A DNA stretch of 5,159 bases from Leptolinea sp. UBA4782 (GTDB lineage Bacteria > Chloroflexota > Anaerolineae > Anaerolineales > Anaerolineaceae), in contig DHHC01000002.1 of the NCBI GenBank assembly GCA_002403095.1, forward strand, positions 27,171-32,329, read 5' to 3'. Below the pieces are notes generated by a model. The model ran no database searches. It was not told where the DNA came from and was given only the letters and a program-made list of their open reading frames with translations. Shown piece by piece: positions 2,914 to 5,159 of the stretch (position 1 is the stretch's first letter; each line of letters opens with the position of its first letter). The translations under genes and the position numbers were made by a program.

Positions 2914-5159
2914 ATGAAATTACCGCTTAGCTGGTTGAAAGAGTATGTTGAAATTGACCTGAGCCTGGAACAGCTGGCACGCTTGCTGACCATGGCCGGT
3001 CTGGAAGTCGAAGAAGTCACCCTGGTTGGGCTACCCATGCCGCCCGAGGAGCATCTGCAATTTAAATACAGCGGACTGACCTGGGAGAGGGATAAGTTCG
3101 TGGTAGCCCAAATCAATGAGGTCATGCCGCACCCGAATGCAGACCGCCTGGTTCTGTGCAGCCTGGATGACGGGAACGGCGAACTGGTCGTGATGACCGG
3201 CGCCCCGAACCTGTATCCCTACAAAGGTGCAGGCAGGCTGGAACAGCCCTTGAAAGTAGCCTACGCGCGCGAGGGCGCCCGCTTGTATGACGGACATCAG
3301 AACGGCCAGGTGGTTACCACCCTGAAGCGCACCAAGATTCGCGGGGTGGAATCCTTTTCAATGGTATGTTCAGAAAAGGAACTGGGAATTTCAGAGGAAC
3401 ACGATGGCGTGATCATCCTTGATCAGGATGCCCCTACCGGGATGCCCCTGGTAGATTACATGGGCGATGCCGTATTTGAAATTTCGATCCTGCCCAACAT
3501 GATCCGGGATGCCTGCGTGATCGGCACCGCCCATGAAGTGGCTGCCATTACCGGCAAACAGCTGAAATCACCCGAACACCCGCTACCCATGACAGGCGAA
3601 AGCATTGAAGGCAAGGTCAACATCCAGATCAAGGACCCGTCCCTAAACCCGCGCTTTGTGCTCGGCCTGGTGCGCGGGGTAAAACCGCTGCCCAGCCCTT
3701 ACTGGGTGCAGCGCCGCTTGCGCCTGGCTGGCATGCGCCCCATTAACAGCATTGTGGATGCCAGCAACTACGTCATGTTCGAATTGGGCGAGCCTCTGCA
3801 TGCATTTGATTATGATACCCTTCTCAGACGTGCCGGCGGTAAAGCACCGACCATTATCACCCGGGCTGCAGCTGAAGGCGAGAAACTGACCACACTGGAT
3901 GAGGTTGAACGCACCCTGTCATCCTTCACAATTGTTGTGGCGGATACAGCTGGTTCTCTTTCGCTGGCCGGGGTGATGGGCGGGATGGAAAGCGAAGTTA
4001 CGGAGAACACCAAAAATGTGCTGCTCGAAGGGGCAGCCTGGAATTTCATCAATACCCGCCGGACGGTAGCCAGCCAAAAGCTCCAATCCGAAGCCGCCTA
4101 CCGCTTCTCCCGCGGGGTACACCCCGCCCTGGCAGAGCAAGGTGTCCTGCTGGGCTTGCAGCGCATGGCTGCCTGGAGCGGCGGTGAAATTGCAAAGGGG
4201 CTGGTGGATGCCTACCCCCAGCCTTACCAGGACCCCACAATAAACCTGTCCATGCAAACAGTCAAACGCATCCTGGGTCTTGACCTGGAACCTGCCCAGG
4301 CAGCTGCACTGCTGTCGAAGATCGGATTTGCCTGTGAAGTGCAGGATGATAGGCTTTTGGTTACGGCTCCGCCCACCCGGGTGGATATCGGTACCGGCGT
4401 GATCGGTGAAGCCGATGTCCTCGAAGAGATCGCACGCCTGTACGGGTATGACAACTTCCCGGTCACTGCCCTGAAAGATGAAATGCCGCCAGCCCATGAA
4501 GACCGCGGGCTCCAACTCGAAGAAAAAGTCCGTGATCTCATGGCAGGGTTCGGGCTGCAGGAGGTAATGACCTACCGCTTCAGCTCACCCGAGCGTGAAG
4601 CGCGCCTGTTACCTGGCGGGGTGGTCACCAATCCGCTCGAGTATGTCACCCTGCAAAATCCGATCACCCCCGACCGGAGCGTCATGCGCCGCAGCCAGCT
4701 GGCAGCCATGCTTGAAATTATGGAAAAGAACGCCCGGCTGCAACCCCGCCTGGTCATGTTCGAGGTTGGGCAGGAGTTTCACCCTGCAACAGGCCAGGAA
4801 CTTCCGCATGAACAACTCAAATTGACCATCGCGGTGACAGGAATGAGCAGCGAGCAGCAATGGGATACCCCAGCCGGGAAGAAGATGGATTTCTATGACC
4901 TCAAGGGTATCATAGAAGCATTGCTGGACCGTCTTCATGTTAAAGATTCACGGTTCGAACCGGCTGACAGGTTGCCTTACCATCCCGGCAAGTGCGCCCT
5001 GGTGTTTTGCGGGGAACAGGAGGTTGGAATATTTGGCGAACTTCACCCGCTTGTTAAACAAAATTACGACTTTGGGCCGGCGCCTGTGCTGGCAGCTGAT
5101 TTAAAGCTGGCAGAGATCCTCAACCTGGTTCCCGGCTGGTTTGACACTGCCCCGGTGCC
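2914..5159 (+). CDS. pheT: Phenylalanyl-tRNA synthetase beta subunit, 3' end outside window
   Basis: This partner of PheS supplies structure, tRNA binding and editing of Tyr-tRNA-Phe. The frame is open from ATG 2914 to the right edge: 748 complete codons plus two bases, out of about 800 usual. Domains in order: N-terminal MKLPLSWLKEYVEID (1-15); EMAP-II-like tRNA-binding OB fold about 60-175 (MPHPNADRL 71-79, TGAPNL 95-100, KIRGVES 141-147, CSEKELGI 152-159); B3/B4 editing domain about 185-400 (RPINSIVDASNYV 275-287, GEPLHAFD 292-299, LAGVMGG 351-357, AYRFSRGVHP 395-404); B5 domain about 443-516 ending in EEIARLYGYD (503-512); and the inactive class II-like core from about 530. H296 and the Glu residues after MGG (E359, E361) fit the editing-pocket His and Glu known from Thermus. 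The C-terminal FDX-ACB anticodon-binding domain should begin at or just beyond the edge. The gene lies 40 bases after pheS in the same transcript. Confidence 0.98.
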   Translation, partial: MKLPLSWLKEYVEIDLSLEQLARLLTMAGLEVEEVTLVGLPMPPEEHLQFKYSGLTWERDKFVVAQINEVMPHPNADRLVLCSLDDGNGELVVMTGAPNLYPYKGAGRLEQPLKVAYAREGARLYDGHQNGQVVTTLKRTKIRGVESFSMVCSEKELGISEEHDGVIILDQDAPTGMPLVDYMGDAVFEISILPNMIRDACVIGTAHEVAAITGKQLKSPEHPLPMTGESIEGKVNIQIKDPSLNPRFVLGLVRGVKPLPSPYWVQRRLRLAGMRPINSIVDASNYVMFELGEPLHAFDYDTLLRRAGGKAPTIITRAAAEGEKLTTLDEVERTLSSFTIVVADTAGSLSLAGVMGGMESEVTENTKNVLLEGAAWNFINTRRTVASQKLQSEAAYRFSRGVHPALAEQGVLLGLQRMAAWSGGEIAKGLVDAYPQPYQDPTINLSMQTVKRILGLDLEPAQAAALLSKIGFACEVQDDRLLVTAPPTRVDIGTGVIGEADVLEEIARLYGYDNFPVTALKDEMPPAHEDRGLQLEEKVRDLMAGFGLQEVMTYRFSSPEREARLLPGGVVTNPLEYVTLQNPITPDRSVMRRSQLAAMLEIMEKNARLQPRLVMFEVGQEFHPATGQELPHEQLKLTIAVTGMSSEQQWDTPAGKKMDFYDLKGIIEALLDRLHVKDSRFEPADRLPYHPGKCALVFCGEQEVGIFGELHPLVKQNYDFGPAPVLAADLKLAEILNLVPGWFDTAPV

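Noticed and set aside
2904..2930. Eight-codon mini-ORF (MVNYEITA) overlapping the pheT start
   Set aside because: No Shine-Dalgarno sequence at the right distance; its ATG overlaps the probable pheT ribosome binding site. Probably chance.
3919..4515. 198-codon open frame on the minus strand, with further overlapping minus-strand frames
   Set aside because: It lies wholly opposite pheT; low-information translation and no recognisable motif.
1..5159. Search for a novel system, mobile element, CRISPR array or tRNA gene
   Set aside because: Every long stretch is explained by four conserved genes and one T-box leader; no transposase, long inverted repeat, regularly spaced repeats or tRNA cloverleaf was seen on either strand.

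Overview
The window is an ordinary housekeeping stretch of a bacterial chromosome. All genes lie on the + strand: the 3' end of pyrH (UMP kinase), a complete AI-2E-family membrane protein gene, a T-box riboswitch leader, complete pheS, and most of pheT, which runs off the right edge. No mobile element, CRISPR array, tRNA or rRNA gene is visible, and I found no previously undescribed system. The most informative element is the roughly 290-base leader before pheS.

Organism: base composition is moderately GC-rich. PheS ends in a Thermus-like DIRYFWGNDVRFLEQF. PheT has extra residues before its tRNA-binding domain and inside its B5 domain. A Phe-specific T-box precedes pheST. Together these suggest a Gram-positive-like or deep-branching lineage, and I favour Chloroflexota (Anaerolineae-like). 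This is inference from remembered family patterns, not a database result; a Firmicute-related lineage is the main alternative.

Layout: bases 1-315 encode the last 104 residues of UMP kinase. Three bases later (319-1506) an AI-2E-family permease begins, probably in the same transcript. Its stop codon lies inside the -35 box of a near-consensus promoter (TTGAAA, 16-base spacer, TATAAT, 1503-1530), which starts a new transcription unit. From about 1537 to 1820 the RNA folds as a T-box: a Stem I with the Phe codon UUC in its specifier loop, several intermediate hairpins, an antiterminator with the bulge UGGUACC, and a competing intrinsic terminator. A strong Shine-Dalgarno sequence follows directly, then pheS (1830-2873), a 40-base gap, and pheT (2914 to beyond the right edge).

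How it works together: PheS and PheT form the (alpha-beta)2 phenylalanyl-tRNA synthetase. When uncharged tRNA-Phe accumulates, its anticodon should read the UUC specifier and its ACCA end should pair with UGGU, stabilising the antiterminator so that pheST is transcribed. When tRNA-Phe is charged, the terminator should form just upstream of the pheS ribosome binding site. pyrH and the permease belong to the preceding unit and have no visible functional link to pheST.
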